A stretch of 64,000 bases of DNA, taken from contig NZ_JAENZZ010000002.1 of NCBI RefSeq assembly GCF_016612865.1, positions 186,001 to 250,000 of the forward strand. Reading direction: 5' to 3'. Both the position numbers and the translations under genes were made by a program. The notes under the pieces are model-generated. The model was not told the origin of the DNA and did no database searches. It saw only the letters and a list, made by a program, of their open reading frames with translations. Position 1 is the first letter of the stretch. Each line of letters begins with the position of its first letter. Shown here piece after piece: positions 34,070-41,822 of the stretch. The stretch is from Blastococcus sp. TML/M2B (GTDB lineage Bacteria > Actinomycetota > Actinomycetes > Mycobacteriales > Geodermatophilaceae).

Positions 34070-34957
34070 TCAGCGGGCCGCTGCGGTCCAGGACGTGAGA
34101 AGGGTGCGTAGGGCTGCGACCAACGGCAACGGCTGGTCGAGCATCGGGTGATGTCCCGCGTCGGGCAGCTCGATCACCGGAACCCCCACGGGTAGCAACT
34201 GTTCCATCCGCACCGCCATCGCCGGCGGGACCAACCCGAACTCGGACCGGAGGAGTGCGGCCCGGCAGCGTAGGGCGGGCAGCAGTTCCCGCATCAACGC
34301 GCGCTGGCCGAACATCGCGGGGTCGAACTTCCAGGTCCAGCCACCCTCCACCTGCCGGAGTGATTGCTCCGCGATGTGCCGGGCGATGAAGGGGAGCATC
34401 ACGTCCTGGCGCGGCAGCGTGGTGAAGCGGGCCACCGCCTCCTCCAGGGTCGGGTAGACCCGCCGCGGCCGCATCCGGTGGCGGATTCCCTTCTCCTCCG
34501 GGGGCTGGTCGTTCAAGGGCGAGTCGATGATGACGACGCCGGCGAGTCGCTCGCCGTGCTGGACACCTGTGGTTGCCGCCGCCCAGCCGCCCATGCTGTG
34601 GCCGACCACCACAGGTGGCCGGGTGATCCCACCGGCGGCCGCCGCAGCCATCACCTCGGTCGCCCACAGAGTCATGTCGTAGTGCTCACGGTGACCACTG
34701 TCGCCGTGCCCGCTCAGATCGAGCGCCACCACCCGCTGTTCGCCGGCGAAGAAGGGAGCTACGTGATCCCACCACCCGGAGTGAGCGGCGCCGCCATGCA
34801 CCAGCACCAGGCCCGGGAGCGCCGGGTCCCCCCAGCAGCGGAGGTGGATCGCGCAGCCGTCCACGTCCACGTCCACGTGGTCCGGGCGCGAGGCCAGCGC
34901 CGCCGAGAACCAGCGGGGGGTGGTTGCCGTCTCCGGCGATGGATCGTGGTGCTCCAA
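34070..34957 (-). CDS. Alpha/beta-fold hydrolase
   Basis: 295 residues. LVLVHGGAAHSGWWDHVAPFF is the oxyanion strand-loop, VVGHSMGGWAA contains the nucleophile Ser, and PDAGHHPMLDQP the His. The cap domain is helical. It is a general esterase, lactonase or epoxide-hydrolase-like enzyme; the substrate cannot be told. The start is TTG at 34957, chosen because GGAGGAGG lies just upstream; no ATG or GTG gives a sensible N-terminus. Confidence 0.85.
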   Translation of the reverse strand: MEHHDPSPETATTPRWFSAALASRPDHVDVDVDGCAIHLRCWGDPALPGLVLVHGGAAHSGWWDHVAPFFAGEQRVVALDLSGHGDSGHREHYDMTLWATEVMAAAAAGGITRPPVVVGHSMGGWAAATTGVQHGERLAGVVIIDSPLNDQPPEEKGIRHRMRPRRVYPTLEEAVARFTTLPRQDVMLPFIARHIAEQSLRQVEGGWTWKFDPAMFGQRALMRELLPALRCRAALLRSEFGLVPPAMAVRMEQLLPVGVPVIELPDAGHHPMLDQPLPLVAALRTLLTSWTAAAR

Positions 34958-35849
34958 TGGATCCTCCTCCGATGCGCCACGGCAGGCTATCCCCGCTAAA
35001 CCGGTCATCCGGCGGCGGGTGCCTCGCTGCGACGACCAGCCGAACTCCGTCAAGCGGAGGCCGCGAACCGGTGAGTAGCGACGCCCACCTCTCGTCACCG
35101 ACCGTGCCGCAGGACGAGCTAGCGACGGATGCGGCCTGTCACGGTGGACGTCACGACAGCAAGGACCTGAGCTGCGGCGATGTAGTCGGCCCCGGCAATC
35201 GGGGCCGACGGAGCGCATTCCCCGGGGGCAGCCGGTCGGTGATGTCGTGGATCGTTCCGCCGGTGTCCAGGTTGGCGGTGCGGCGCACGTGGATCCGGTT
35301 CCCGGCCGGGGTACGTCGTCCATCAGCCAGCCGGCCTCGGCGCCGACGGCGCGGGTTGTGTCGTCCAGCGGGATGCAGGACTCGCCACCGGTGGCCCTTT
35401 CCCGGCGGCGGCGCGACCCATTGACCCTCACCTGGCCGTCGGCCTGCCCCAGCTGGTCCGCACGTTCCGGCCGCCCTGTGAGTGCCCTACTTGCATCGGC
35501 GACGGCCCGCTGGCCGGGGGGTCATGCGGGCGGGACCGCACGGTCGAGCTCGGTGCGCCGTCCGTAAGGGCGCCCCACTACTGACGCGCCCGGGCAGTAG
35601 CCGATGTCCCGTACTCAAGGCTGACCTCCGGTACTTCTCCGGGGGGATCCTCCGGTAGCAGAAGACGGATCCGAGGCGCCGGCCTGTCGGATGACGGCGG
35701 GCGGGCGGTGCTGCCGTGCACTGGAACGAGAGAACTTCTGGAGCCTCGTTCGCGATCGTTGGACGGCAGGCAGCAGGCAGCAGGCAGCAACCGCTCCAGC
35801 ACGGTTCGGGCCGTGGCAGCGGAGCGGGACAGTTCCGGAGGATAGCGAC
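34958..35849. other. Long gap, possible decayed sequence
   Basis: 892 bp with no intact gene. The minus strand at about 35150-35430 shows protein-like pieces in two frames (CIPLDDTTRAVGAEAGWLMDD and NLDTGGTIHDITDRLPPGN), which could be a decayed gene I cannot name. A 7-base tandem repeat (CAGGCAG) lies at 35765-35790. The gap marks the left edge of the accessory island. Confidence 0.4.
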
Positions 35850-36041
35850 ATGGGCGATGCGCAACTGCTCCGCGACGTGCTGGGCGCCGGTCCCTTGCTG
35901 CTGACGCCGGAGGAGGCGGTGTGCCTGCTCGGGGCCGGCTGTAAGACGACCATCCGTCGGGCCTCCGGCACGGACGGGTGCGGTCCTAAGGCGCTCCCGA
36001 TCCAGCCCGACGTCATCGCTCGTAGGGAGGGACCGCGGTGA
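35850..36041 (+). CDS. Small excisionase-like HTH protein, possibly truncated
   Basis: 63 residues. LLTPEEAVCLLGAGCKTTIRRAS resembles the start of the HTH-17 (excisionase/MerR-like) fold, but the usual RIGRRRLIP wing is not seen. ATG 35850 follows GGAGG. It overlaps the next HTH gene by GTGA. The two together suggest control or excision functions of an integrated element. Confidence 0.55.
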   Translation: MGDAQLLRDVLGAGPLLLTPEEAVCLLGAGCKTTIRRASGTDGCGPKALPIQPDVIARREGPR

Positions 36042-36274
36042 ACCTTGAGGACCTCAGGGCCAGCGGCTCCGCCGTTGTGACGATCGCGCAGGCGGCCTCG
36101 GTATTCGGTGTCGACGTCCGCACGGTTACCCGGGCCATCGAGAACGGCGAGCTGCCGGTGGTCCGGTTGGGTCGACGACTACTGATCCCACGCCTACCCC
36201 TGCTGGCCGTCCTCGGCGTGGCAGTCGACGACGCTGTCGGAGGCCCGAACGACACCACTGCTGGTAGTCGTTAG
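36038..36274 (+). CDS. Excisionase-family helix-turn-helix protein
   Basis: 78 residues. VVTIAQAASVFGVDVRTVTRAIENGELPVVRLGRRLLIPRLPLL is a full HTH-17 domain with helix, turn, recognition helix and wing. Such proteins direct excision of integrative elements or regulate them. GTG start 36038 with GGGAGG upstream. The tyrosine recombinase at 37682 is the probable partner. Confidence 0.8.
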   Translation: MNLEDLRASGSAVVTIAQAASVFGVDVRTVTRAIENGELPVVRLGRRLLIPRLPLLAVLGVAVDDAVGGPNDTTAGSR

Positions 36275-36977
36275 CCGCGCACTCCACAACGACCCAGCTG
36301 ATCGCAACGAGGACGCCTAGCGGCCCCGTACCGACAAGTCGCCGCCCAGCTGACAGCGCATCGTCTGCGTGGGATGGCGTACTCGTTGACCTGAGCTGGC
36401 CGACCGATCGGAAGTCGGGTCCGCGAAGGATCGCCTCGTGATACTCCGCGTGATACTGCTGCCCGTGGATTTAGGGGTATCTGGATGCGAACCTGGGTCG
36501 TCTGGGCGTCTCTGACGCAAGGCAAAAGCCCAGTTCAGAGCATCGTGACGTACCTAGATGCTGAACCGAGGACAGGAGTTCAAGTCCCCCCTCGGACACT
36601 CAGAAGTGGGCTGATGCCCACCTCCCAGACCTGAACCAGGTCCCTCTCGATCCACACACGGCCACCGTCCCGGGCGGCCCAGGCACGGCAACCATCCCGC
36701 CGAAGCCGGCCGATCGCCGTCCCAATGCCCCGGCCGATCACGTCTCCGACGCCGCAGTGGTCCAACGGCTGTTGGCCGCGACTGCCCAACCCGGATCGCC
36801 CGGGACGGGTCGGTCCATGCCGAACCCCGCTCCCCCCCCCCCCCCGGCCGCCCGCCGGCGAGCAGCCGAATCCCCCTCACCCCCCCCCCCGCCCACTCCC
36901 TCCCCCGCCCCGGGGCTGGCGGCGGCACGACCCCGTCGCCGGCCACCGGACGGCAGGCCTCCCCCGCCCTGACCGGT
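36275..36977. other. Non-coding region with att-like and low-complexity sequence
   Basis: 703 bp. It contains a 9-base direct repeat CGTGATACT at 36437 and 36449 (period 12), a hairpin AGCATC...GATGCT at about 36539-36562, a tRNA 3'-end-like sequence at 36566-36600, and C tracts of 14 (36832-36845) and 11 (36880-36890). No credible gene is seen. Confidence 0.5.
36566..36600 (+). other. tRNA 3'-end-like sequence, possible attachment site
   Basis: GGAGTTCAAGTCCCCCCTCGG resembles a T-arm (TTCAAGTC) followed by an acceptor strand, but stem pairing is imperfect and no complete tRNA precedes it. Tyrosine recombinases often integrate at tRNA 3' ends, so this could be an att remnant of the island. 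No second copy was found in the window. Confidence 0.35.
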
Positions 36978-37619
36978 GTGCCGTCCTCGTGGACGGGCCT
37001 CGGCGCGCTGCTCCGGAGTGCCGGTGAGCGGGCACCCGCCGATGCGCTCACCCTGGTCGCCGTCGCCGTCGCCGTCGGCGCCGGTAGCGCCGACGGCCGT
37101 CCCCACGTGGACCTGTCCGGCATCTGGGCTCAGTCGGTCGACATGGCCGCCGCCAGCAGCGCCACGCTCATGCGCACCCTGGACGCCAAGGGCCGGCTGC
37201 AGCTGCCGGTCGACGTCGACGCCGCCACCAGGCTCCCCGCCGAGCGCGACGGCGCGCTGGTCACCGTGTACCTGCCCGGAAGCCCGGACCAGCCGCGTCC
37301 GAACTACGCCACCAACGCCCTTCCCCTGGATGCCCGTGGCCGGCTCACCGTCACCGCCGGCGTGCGCCGAGAGGCCGGCATCGCCGACGGCGCCGACGTC
37401 CTCGCCGTCCTCGATCGCGACCGGCGCACCGTCACCCTGACCGCGGCCAGCCGCGTCGACGCCGGCGTCACCGGCCTGCTCGACGGTCTCCGGCGCCCCG
37501 CCGCGGCCGCCTCCGGTGACATCGCCCGCCCCGAAGACGCCGCCGTCATCCCGCAGGCCAGCAAGGCGGATGCCGGCCTCGCCACCGGCTCCGGCGGGCG
37601 ACTGCGCATCGTCGGCTGA
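36978..37619 (+). CDS. AbrB/MraZ-like protein (tandem swapped-hairpin DNA-binding folds)
   Basis: 213 residues from GTG 36978. Two SpoVT-AbrB-type repeats are seen: MRTLDAKGRLQLPVDV and LPLDARGRLTVTAGVRREAGI, each followed by a hydrophobic strand (ALVTVYLP, VLAVLDRD). The pattern (DxKGRLxLP) is that of AbrB/MraZ DNA-binding folds. An ATG at 37143 would give a shorter protein containing both repeats; codon bias is coding-like from 36978. It stands 62 bp before the recombinase gene, so it may regulate it. Confidence 0.65.
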   Translation: MPSSWTGLGALLRSAGERAPADALTLVAVAVAVGAGSADGRPHVDLSGIWAQSVDMAAASSATLMRTLDAKGRLQLPVDVDAATRLPAERDGALVTVYLPGSPDQPRPNYATNALPLDARGRLTVTAGVRREAGIADGADVLAVLDRDRRTVTLTAASRVDAGVTGLLDGLRRPAAAASGDIARPEDAAVIPQASKADAGLATGSGGRLRIVG

Positions 37620-37681
37620 CCGGCACCTTCCCCGGTGCCCGCGGCACGACCGGTGCCGCCGCAACGCAGGAGAGACCTCCG

Positions 37682-39109
37682 ATGACCACCATCCCCGCCC
37701 CGCACGACGGCGCCCTGCCCGACCCCGAGGAGACCGACAGCCGCGCCACCCGCCGCGAGGCCGACCGGGCCGCCAAGCCGGCCAAGAAGGCCAACAAGAG
37801 CAGGAGCGTCGACGCGGCCACGACCACCCGGGAGGCGATGCGCGCCAGCCTCATCGGGCAGGGCTTCGACCCCGACGTCGTCGAGGTCATGCTTCCGCCG
37901 GCGGACGTGTCGAAGAAGGCCTACACGGTCCGGCTGGCCGTCGCCGACGCCGTGAGGGCCATGCGTCAGGACCTGCCGCGCAGCGAGAAGACGTGGGCGC
38001 CCTACCTGCAGCTGCTCGTCGACGGGCTGCCGGGCATGTGCCCCTGCCCGTGCCCGGCGTGCGCGGTTGGCCCCTGCCCGTGCCCGGGCGGCGTCGACGG
38101 CCACGCTGACGTCTGCGCCATGCCCGACGACGAGATGCACACCGACTGCGCCGTCCGCTACGTCGGCGTGCCGGACATGCCGGTCAAGAAGGTCGCCCGC
38201 AGCACCCTGTCCGACGCCGCGTGGTGGGCCCAGCGGCGCGGCCTCAAGCGCACCGTCGCGCGCAACGTCAAGCGCGAGCAGGCCGGCCGGCCGCTGCTGC
38301 ACAGCGACGGCCGCGGCGCCCGTGAGCAGTTCCTGCAGGCCAGCCGCTGGATGTTCGGCTGGCTCGGCGACGACGACAAGGTGAAGGCCAACCCGGCCGC
38401 GAAGCTCAAGCTGCCGCCGCGGCAGGAGGCCGGTTCCCGGTCGCTGACCGAGGAAGAGTTCCTCGAGGTCTACGGGGTCGCCGTCAGCACCGGGCAGGAC
38501 CCCACGCTGGACGGGCTCATCCTCCGTCACCTGCTCATCCAGGCCGTGCGGCGTGGTGCGCTGCTGGACACGACCTGCGGCGGACTGGACGTCGAGGGCT
38601 GCCGCATCCGCTACTGGGACCAGAAGAAGCAGACGTGACGCTACCGGCCCACCACGCCCACGCACCTGGCCGACCTGCTCACCCACGCCCTGGCCCGCGG
38701 GCCGCGGGTGGCCGCCTCGCCGGATGCGACGCCCGAGGAGCGCCGGCACGGCGTCCCGGCGCTCACCGACACCTCGCCGGTCTTCTACGGCCGACCGGTC
38801 GACACCTTTGACGCCGACGGCAACTTCGTCTACCGCCACGTCCGGCCCATCACCCGCAAGCGCATCGAGAGCCTGTTCGCCCGCGTCCGCCGCAACCTGC
38901 CGTGGACCGAGCGCATCGAGCTCCGCTGCCACGACGTCAGGCACACCAGCGGGCGCATCGTGTTCAAGGCCGCCGACCAGCAGGCCGCCAAGCTGCACCT
39001 GGCCCACGACGGCGGCAGCACCACCGACCACTACCTCAAGGAGCGCCTCGATGAGCTCGCCAAGCTCAAGCAGCAGTTGTTCGAGCGTCCCGTGCAGGGC
39101 GAGCAGTAG
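37682..39109 (+). pseudogene. Tyrosine recombinase (integrase), interrupted by an in-frame TGA
   Basis: Two parts lie in one frame. Residues 1-318 hold the N-terminal arm, a Cys-rich segment near 120-150 (CPCPCPAC, GPCPCPGG, DC), a core-binding domain and the first catalytic Arg (IQAVRRGALL). TGA at 38636-38638 follows QKKQT. The remainder (YRPTTPTHLADLL onward) carries HDVRHTSGRIVF (HxxR), HDGGSTTDHYL (His and the nucleophilic Tyr). All catalytic residues survive, only the single stop separates them. Either it is a recent nonsense mutation, a base error (TGG or CGA to TGA), or readthrough (TGAC context is leaky). Confidence 0.8.
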
Positions 39110-39124
39110 CGACAACGTGCACTA

Positions 39125-39152
39125 CGGGCCTACCGGTGCCCCGGTGGGCCCG
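39125..39152. terminator. Hairpin terminator after the integrase
   Basis: A 12-bp stem CGGGCCTACCGG/CCGGTGGGCCCG (one G-U pair in RNA) with a TGCC loop, 15 bp after the integrase stop. Confidence 0.7.
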
Positions 39153-39325
39153 TTGGCGCGGTAGGTCGTTATGCGCCCCGGTGACGTCGGCTAGGCCCGT
39201 GCGGTCAGCCGGCGGTTCATGCTGACCGGGCCGGTGTTCAGCGCGATAAGCAGATCGGCGGGCATGGCAGGAGGCGCCTCGCGTGGAATCCGGCGAGAGT
39301 GTCGGCGTCCGACCTGCGGTGCTCC

Positions 39326-39416
39326 GCCGAGCGACACTTCGCGGACGTTCGCCGAACGACACTCCCCACTCAACGAGTCCGACCAGTGACACTCCCGTTC
39401 CGCCGAACGACACTTC
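39326..39416. repeat. Four copies of GCCGARCGACACTYC, IS-end-like
   Basis: Copies start at 39326, 39351, 39381 (degenerate, GACCAGTGACACTCC) and 39402, all in one direction at 21-30 bp spacing. Multiple short direct repeats of this kind are typical of IS21-family ends. No transposase gene is adjacent, so this looks like a solo end or relic; the IS21 assignment is an inference. Confidence 0.5.
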
Positions 39417-39593
39417 GGGGTCTTCGCAGATCTGCAACGCCCCAGGCCAGGGTGGGAATCTACGAGCGGGTTCGGGAGCGTGCACCCTTGGCGCGCAGAA
39501 TCAGCACCCTTCTGGTCGCAGCCCTAAAGTCGGGCGCTGTGGGTGCGACCGGAGGGGTTCTCAGGGGCGGTCGCCTGCACCGGGACACGCCGA

Positions 39594-39622
39594 GGGCCGG
39601 CACCCCGCGGGAGTGCCGGCCC
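39594..39622. terminator. Hairpin terminator of the 39651 gene
   Basis: A perfect 10-bp stem GGGCCGGCAC/GTGCCGGCCC with a 9-base loop, 28 bp beyond the stop of the minus-strand gene. Confidence 0.7.
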
Positions 39623-39650
39623 TTCGGTCGCAGCGGAGCGCAGCAGTGAA

Positions 39651-40040
39651 CTACAGGACCTTGCGGGCTGCCTCGACGTATCGCTGGTTGATGAGCACCC
39701 GCCAGTCGTCCTTCGTGCCTTCGATGAGCTCGTAGTCGACGACAGGCGGCATCTTGGCCAGCTCTCGCCGCTTGATACCGCCGACGACGCCGCCGAGTGA
39801 GGGGCCGGTGATGCCGAGGTCCTCCAGGGCCTTGCCGTAGTCGGCTCGCTCCTGCTCCTGGGTGAGCAGGTAGCGCACGAGGTCCCTGCCGGCGTCGGTG
39901 AGGGCGAGAACGGCCTCCTCGTCGCGGTTCGGGGTTCCTTGCATCGTCCGCTGGGCGATCGCCCGCAGTCGCTCAGCGGTCGCTTCCAGCTCGTTGGCGA
40001 GGTTGAGCAGCTCGTGCGGGGTGGTGGGGTCGGTGACCAT
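39651..40040 (-). CDS. Hypothetical cytoplasmic protein
   Basis: 129 residues from ATG 40040 (GAGAGGG at 6 bases). Helix-rich: a coiled segment LLNLANELEATAERLRAIAQR is followed by ALTDAGRDLVRYLL and a C-terminal VDYELIEGTKDDWRVLINQRYVE. I do not recognise it. It has its own AT-richer promoter with a TGAACC palindrome and its own terminator, so it is an expressed single-gene unit in the island. Confidence 0.65.
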   Translation of the reverse strand: MVTDPTTPHELLNLANELEATAERLRAIAQRTMQGTPNRDEEAVLALTDAGRDLVRYLLTQEQERADYGKALEDLGITGPSLGGVVGGIKRRELAKMPPVVDYELIEGTKDDWRVLINQRYVEAARKVL

Positions 40041-40087
40041 GGTGGGCCCTCTCGTTGGTGGCGCCGGCACCTCGCCGGCGAAACCAT

Positions 40088-40102
40088 TGAACCGTAGGTT
40101 CA
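40088..40102. promoter_or_regulatory. Operator-like palindrome TGAACC-GTA-GGTTCA
   Basis: A perfect 6-3-6 inverted repeat in an AT-rich stretch upstream of the gene at 39651. A third TGAACC half-site begins at 40121, 33 bp (about three helical turns) away. TAAAGT on the minus strand between them could be a -10 element. This suggests a dedicated repressor. Confidence 0.5.
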
Positions 40103-40107
40103 TCACT

Positions 40108-40731
40108 TTACGCAACACATTGAACCAATGATTGATCGGTATTGCCTCGATGTCCCGCCGCGCGGACGAGCGCCGGCCGCCGGCCCATCACCGAACTGCG
40201 CGCATTGGACATCGTGGCCTGGTGGGCCGGCGCCCCGACGGCCCAGTGAGGGTCGGGCACGTACTTGTCGAACAGCGTGAGCAGCGGGTAGTCGGCCGGC
40301 CCGTTGCGCAGCACCGACACGGTCCGCTGGCGGAGCAGGGCGTGCCGCATCCGTTGCGGCACCTGCACCGGGCCGCTGCGCAAGTCGAGGCGACTGCCGT
40401 CCCGGCCGAGCATGCCGGCGTGCACGTCGGTGAACCGCTGGTCGGCGGGAAGCAGCTGAGCCAACGCGTCCGAGGCCGGCGTGTAGGGGTCGCGGCCGGC
40501 GTCCCGCAGCTCCCACACCTCGTCGGCGTCAGTGGAGGGGTGGGCCTCGAGCTCCCGCAGCGTGCCCAGCTCCACCTTCGCCGCTTTTCTGCGCAAAGCG
40601 GTCCTCACCGCGGCCGGAGGCACGACCGTGATCGGGGTCGTCAAGGCGAGCCTGGACACACGGTACTTCCGGGAGAACATCACCGACGTCGGCGCGGTGG
40701 TCTGGAGCGTGCCCGGCCGCGTCAGGTTCAC
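40108..40731 (-). CDS. Hypothetical protein, doubtful
   Basis: 207 residues from GTG 40731. Protein-like stretches are MFSRKYRVSRLALTTPITVV and TLFDKYVPDPHWAVGAPA. The C-terminal 40 residues are Arg/Ala-rich and may be out of homology. No family is recognised. The gene could be truncated, since the reading runs into the promoter of the next gene. Confidence 0.4.
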   Translation of the reverse strand: MNLTRPGTLQTTAPTSVMFSRKYRVSRLALTTPITVVPPAAVRTALRRKAAKVELGTLRELEAHPSTDADEVWELRDAGRDPYTPASDALAQLLPADQRFTDVHAGMLGRDGSRLDLRSGPVQVPQRMRHALLRQRTVSVLRNGPADYPLLTLFDKYVPDPHWAVGAPAHQATMSNARSSVMGRRPALVRAAGHRGNTDQSLVQCVA

Positions 40732-41101
40732 GGGGCCCCATGCGACGGGGGCGACCCGACGTGGGGTGTGGCCGTCATCGAGTGGCCCGCCGGCCTGAAC
40801 CCGCCCAGCTCGACGGTCGAGCAGCCCGGCCGACCCGCCATCCTGCAGACCTGGGAGCCGTGCTGAACGGCGCCCGTCCTGCTGCACACCTGTTCGCCGA
40901 GCGTTGACGCCAGCCCGACAGCGGCCAGCGTCGATGTGAAACGCCGTCCGTGGGCGTCCCGAGCCGCAGATGGAGCGGTTGTCGGCCCCTGTCGTCGCGC
41001 GCCACCATGACGGTCATGAGCTCGGACCCCGGCTTCCGGCGCCGGACCGGTGCGCCGTGGATCGACCTGCTGTGGTGGGACTGAGGCCCTGTGTCCAGGC
41101 G
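40732..41101. other. Gap without a credible gene
   Basis: 370 bp. Only a 25-codon plus-strand ORF ending PWIDLLWWD (about 41013-41084) is noteworthy; it is too short to assign. Confidence 0.4.
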
Positions 41102-41713
41102 TCAGATCGGTTCGGCGGACCAGGTCGCGTGCAGTGTGCCGGCCGCGATGGCGGCGTCGGCGTCCTCGCCGCGCTCGAGCGCGGCGGTCCGGCACTTGCG
41201 CGAGCCCGGAGCGCCGTCGACACGAGGATGGCACCAGTGGCCGTCGACCCGGCAGATGCGCGCCCCGCACCGGCAGTCGGCCCAGCCCGTGACCGCGGTC
41301 AGCGCGATGAGCACCTCGGGTTCCTCGACCATCGCCTGCCAGCGGGCCACCTCGGCGGCATCAGCGGTGCGCGACAGGGCGCGCATCGGCTCCCGATCGT
41401 GGCGGACCGCCGACGACGAACTCCAGCAGAGGGCGACGAACGCCCGCTCATCTGGGCGCAAGCGGGTCTCCGACACCTGGCCGCCTTCGACCCGGCGCTT
41501 GACCCAGCCTTCGCGGGACAGGTGGACGCTGGCGGTCGACCCGGCGCCGCGACGGGCAACGAAGATCAGATGGTTGCCGAAGAGGTCGGGCCAGCATGCG
41601 CTGTAGCCATCGGCCCCGGGCCAGTCGTCCAGGGGCAGGGCCGCCGCCACTGGCAAGGAGGTCAGCATCCGCACCGACCCACGCCGCAGCACATCCGACA
41701 GCCACTTCTCCAT
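41102..41713 (-). CDS. Hypothetical protein with a C-terminal Cys cluster
   Basis: 203 residues from ATG 41713. The N-terminal part is mixed alpha/beta (PDLFGNHLIFVARRGAGS). The C-terminal part has WADCRCGARICRVDGHWCHP, a possible zinc-binding cluster of four Cys and one or two His. No recognised family. It lies 109 bp after the pentapeptide-repeat gene in the same direction. Confidence 0.6.
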   Translation of the reverse strand: MEKWLSDVLRRGSVRMLTSLPVAAALPLDDWPGADGYSACWPDLFGNHLIFVARRGAGSTASVHLSREGWVKRRVEGGQVSETRLRPDERAFVALCWSSSSAVRHDREPMRALSRTADAAEVARWQAMVEEPEVLIALTAVTGWADCRCGARICRVDGHWCHPRVDGAPGSRKCRTAALERGEDADAAIAAGTLHATWSAEPI

Positions 41714-41822
41714 GGCGGGCAGGCTACCCGCGCCATCACATTCTGTAAGCGCCAGTGACGGTGCGTTCGACGCACTACTCGCGAGGATGGCGGCGATCAG
41801 CGTCGCGGCTCCTTCAGCGGGT

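Larger units (their letters stand above)
39110..39650. other. Gap with two terminators and IS-end-like repeats
   Basis: 541 bp between the integrase and the minus-strand gene at 39651. It contains the hairpins at 39125 and 39594 and four copies of a 15-base repeat at 39326-39416. No credible gene is seen. Confidence 0.6.

Noticed and set aside
41013..41084. A short frame with RRTGAPWIDLLWWD resembling an IS5-type transposase start
   Set aside because: Only about 14 residues resemble it, with no further transposase sequence in any frame.
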